From Rotaria sp. Silwood1 (Eukaryota > Rotifera > Eurotatoria > Philodinida > Philodinidae): a stretch of 64,000 bases of DNA. The notes below the pieces were generated by a model. The model was not told the origin of the DNA. It saw only the letters and a program-made list of their open reading frames with translations, and made no database searches. Position numbers and translations under genes: made by a program. Below are positions 61,025 through 64,000 of this stretch, in pieces. The stretch is from NCBI GenBank assembly GCA_905250075.1, contig CAJNOP010000024.1, forward strand, positions 802,508-866,507, read 5' to 3'. Position 1 is the stretch's first letter. Every line of letters starts with the position of its first letter.

Positions 61025-63690
61025 CCTGCTCATTTCAAATGAGGAAAATGATTTCTCTTGTGCACATGTGAAACAACTTCTATTTGTTTAAGGAGAAAGC
61101 TATCCTGTATTACGTTGGAGTTTAGCTTTACACAATATTTCTAAAGTTTTTTATATTTATTTTCGTAAATAGTCTTCTTGTTTAATCGACAAAATTATTC
61201 AAATAAATTTACTTACCAGTTTAGTATGCTAGATAAAAAAAAAATTGATAGTAATTAGGAAGAAAATTTTGAAATTAGAAATCTTTCGATAGGCATGGCA
61301 GTTATGTAAAATTTTCTGGATAAATTGTCGATTATATAATTACAGGTTGTAGTTTGATAATTTTCGATAAGCGTTATCTTTTTAATAATTAGTGTTCTGA
61401 TAAAAATTTTTCATTCCAACTGAAATATCTATACTTATTCATGAGTTATCAGAATAAGTTTATTATAAAAGAATTACAAAAACTAGCTTCGTTTTAGTTG
61501 CTATAATATTTGACATGACTTGTAAAACCATAATTGAAAAATTATCTTTTAGAAAGAAAATACCATACATAATTATTCTTCAAGATCTTTTTTTTTTGAG
61601 TTCGAATGTTTTCAATAGTTTTTCTCTACTTCTTAATTTGGTTCAATAAACTGACTTGACAATGTAATATTCAAAACTAATGAAATTTAAAATATGAGGT
61701 AGTTTAAGTGACACGTTCATGTATACAAATTTGCAAATCAAAATTCAAAAATAAGCTATTTTTTGACAGCTACTCATCCAGAAACAATTTCGGTAAAAAG
61801 AACAGTTGTCGAATAAATATGAAAAAAAGTCGAAATCTATCAGGAATTATGCTCTGATTACGATTTTCTACCTATAGGAACGCTATACTAACCAATGTAG
61901 CAGATCATTTAAAAATGTTATCCGATTGAAATGCAGCACTTAACAATGCAATGGTAAGCGTTTTTCACTTGCTTAAAATCTGTGCTTCTAAAACGTCTGA
62001 TATTAAACGCCAAAAATTTCTTTAATACCCTAATGTAAACGCTTTTTTACTGCTAAAACGTTATTCTCTTTTGAAGCAGTAGTTTCTAACTCTTTTCTCA
62101 ATCGAAATGAAAAGAATTATTTCTTTTTGTGAGCTTGTAAAACAACTTTTATTGTTGAGAAAAAGCCATCTATATTAGATTTAGACTTAGCTTTACACGT
62201 TATATATACAACAGTTTTGTTGTGTATATTTTTTGTATATAGTTTACTTGTTTACTCGAAGAAACTGTTCGAATAAGTGTGTTCACTACTTTAGAGTTCT
62301 AGACACAAGGCTAGATATTCATAAGAGAAAATTTAAAACTAAGAAATATTTCGAGGAAATTTAATTACGTGATTTTTTTTCTCAAATTACAAACTTTTGA
62401 CTATGTAGTTTAATTTGCAGCTTGATATTTTTCTGTATGTGTTATCTTTTGAACAATCAGTGTTCTAATACAAATTTATCACTTCAACCGAATTGTCTAT
62501 AGTTATAAATGAGTTATCAAACTGTATTCACTAGTGAAAAGGCCACCAAATAGCTTTGTTTTAGTTCGTATAATCTTTATCATGACTTATAGAAACATAG
62601 TCAAAAAATTGTGTTCAAAAAGAAAATATCATACACAATTGTTTTTTAAAATCACTTGGAAGAGTTCGCATATTTTTAATAGTTTTCCTTCACTATTTAT
62701 CTCGGCTTAGAAAACTCAGATATTCTATTTACATAGAAGAAGCTTTAGATTATTGAACTTGTAGATTTCGTACAAATGATATGTGTTAATGAGTTCTAGT
62801 GTATATATTAGGAAGACACTAGAATACATCATAATGTGCAGAGCGTATCAGGGTTCAATAGTTCTCCAATAATTAGTAAGCAGAGATCAGCTCCAAAGTT
62901 GAATCAAAATCGATTAATGGGCTAAACATGATCCAATAATAGTATTAGAATATTGTTGACTCGTAATTTTGAATGCTCAGCACATACTGTACATAAAAAG
63001 GATGTGAGTGTATGTATTCGAGATAATGGCTTTTTATCGAACTCTTTCTGAATGAGCAGCTTTTGAAAAACAAAAACCATATTTTCGAATGTCGACTTGC
63101 AACTTTCTGTATATGAAGAACTTACTTAAACTACCTCATTTATTAAATTTCATCAATTTCAAATATCACATTGTTAAGATAGGAGTTTCCAAAAAATATT
63201 TTCAATTTTTCTAAATATTAACGAGAACATGTGTATGTTGAGAAATTTATGCCTTGACAATGCAAAATCCAAAACTGATGAAACTTAGTATAGGAGGTAC
63301 TTGAAGTATGATCTTCATATATACAAATTTGCAAGGGCAAATTCAAAAATATATTTTGTTTGAAAGTGGCTTGTTGAAAAAAGAGTTCGGTAAAAAGTGA
63401 AGCGTTCGAATAATTATGAAAAGAGTTAGAATCTTTCAAGGATTGTATGCCATTATCGTGACTTTCTACATATGAGAATACTATGTTATCCAATGTAACG
63501 GATCATGTACAAATTTTACCTGGTTGAAATGCAACATTTAAAAATGTAACTGTAAACGCTTTTGAGCTGCTTAAAACGTTCGCTTTTCAGTACCTTTTAT
63601 ATTTATGATATAAATGTCAAAAGTTCTTAAATACCCAATAGCAAGTGCTTTTCAGTAGAAACGATAAGCTACTAGAAGCGTGATTTTTTT
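61025..63690. repeat. Tandem duplication of a ~1.07-kb unit, copy 2 with a ~0.5-kb insertion
   Basis: Copy 1 runs from about 61025 to 62100 and copy 2 from about 62100 to 63690. Collinear matches include TAGCTTTACAC (61123 and 62188), ATCATGACTT/ACATGACTTGT (61512 and 62580), GACAATG...AAAACTAATGAAA (61660 and 63256), ATACAAATTTGCAA (61724 and 63320) and CGGTAAAAAG (61792 and 63389). The offset is about 1070-1090 bp up to 62700 and about 1600 bp afterwards, so copy 2 carries roughly 520 bp extra at about 62710-63230. Divergence is substantial. A 91-codon minus-strand frame inside copy 2 is not conserved in copy 1, so it is not a gene. Confidence 0.8.
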
Positions 63691-64000
63691 CGCTTAAATT
63701 TTCACATGTGTACCTTTATCACTCTGTATTAGTTTGCCTACGGTCGTATAACTCTATTTATTTGCATCGATGCCTTTGTAACAAAATCTTTATAACTACT
63801 GCTGACATACCAAAAATAGTGCTTTTGGTAAAGAAAATCCTACAGAAAAGAGCTAATCAGCTTTTCGCTTCAACAAATGTTTAAGCTAGTAGCTGCGCTT
63901 AACCGAGCAGAAGAAATCTGTTTTAAAGATATTTGTTGAAGCTATTTCTAGAATAATCTTTGATGAAACAATTCATCATCTTGGTTCTGACACTTCATGT
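63691..64000. other. Right-end sequence, no gene
   Basis: AT-rich with several AAGCG/CGCTT words, possibly the start of a further diverged copy of the preceding repeat. It is cut by the window end. Confidence 0.35.

Noticed and set aside
63218..63493. 91-codon minus-strand frame
   Set aside because: It sits in the duplicated repeat and the matching part of copy 1 does not keep the frame open.

Overview
The window is eukaryotic and very AT-rich. Its genes have many exons, with GT-AG introns mostly about 45-70 nt long and a few introns of 1-2.4 kb. The best fit is a bdelloid rotifer. Pointers are interrupted G/T-rich arrays based on TGTGGG (the repeat I recall as the bdelloid telomere unit), a divergent class A GPCR with DQC in place of DRY, F-box genes, compact introns, and splice-acceptor signals just upstream of start codons as expected for spliced-leader trans-splicing. 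This assignment is inference; no rRNA or organelle marker is present.

Layout. 2.2-7.0 kb (-): an 18-exon gene for a protein of about 1006 aa that I do not recognise. 9.1-9.6 kb (-): a frameshifted coding-like remnant. 11.0-14.7 kb (-): an F-box protein gene followed closely by a small gene for a disordered protein. 16.4-17.8 kb (+): a three-zinc-finger KLF10/11-type transcription factor, the only clear plus-strand gene. 20.3-24.6 kb (-): DNAAF11/LRRC6, a dynein-arm assembly factor. 28.8-29.9 kb (-): a class A GPCR interrupted by one in-frame stop. 37.6-38.5 kb (-): SLC25A51, the mitochondrial NAD+ carrier. 38.7-50.3 kb (-): CYFIP/Sra-1 of the WAVE complex in 26 exons. 53.8-56.9 kb (-): cullin-1 in 17 exons. 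The spaces between genes, and several long introns, hold palindromic, tandem and telomere-like repeats.

Most genes are unrelated housekeeping or signalling genes. Two links are worth stating. CYFIP and SLC25A51 lie head-to-tail only 178 nt apart, with a pyrimidine tract and a splice acceptor before the second start codon, as in a trans-spliced operon. The F-box protein and cullin-1 belong to the same class of SCF ubiquitin ligase, although nothing shows they work together.

Non-genic structure is rich: a 615-bp near-perfect palindrome in a CYFIP intron, a 34-bp minisatellite with a terminal-type hairpin in another CYFIP intron, foldback repeats at about 19.1-19.7, 32.8-33.1 and 60.0-60.9 kb, two TGTGGG/CCCACA hairpins with an identical linker, and a 1-kb tandem duplication at the right end. 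A 10-N assembly gap at 50.8 kb is flanked by an exact 47-bp repeat. I found no complete transposase or reverse transcriptase, no tRNA and no CRISPR. All exon boundaries were worked out by hand from splice signals, reading-frame phase and remembered family alignments.
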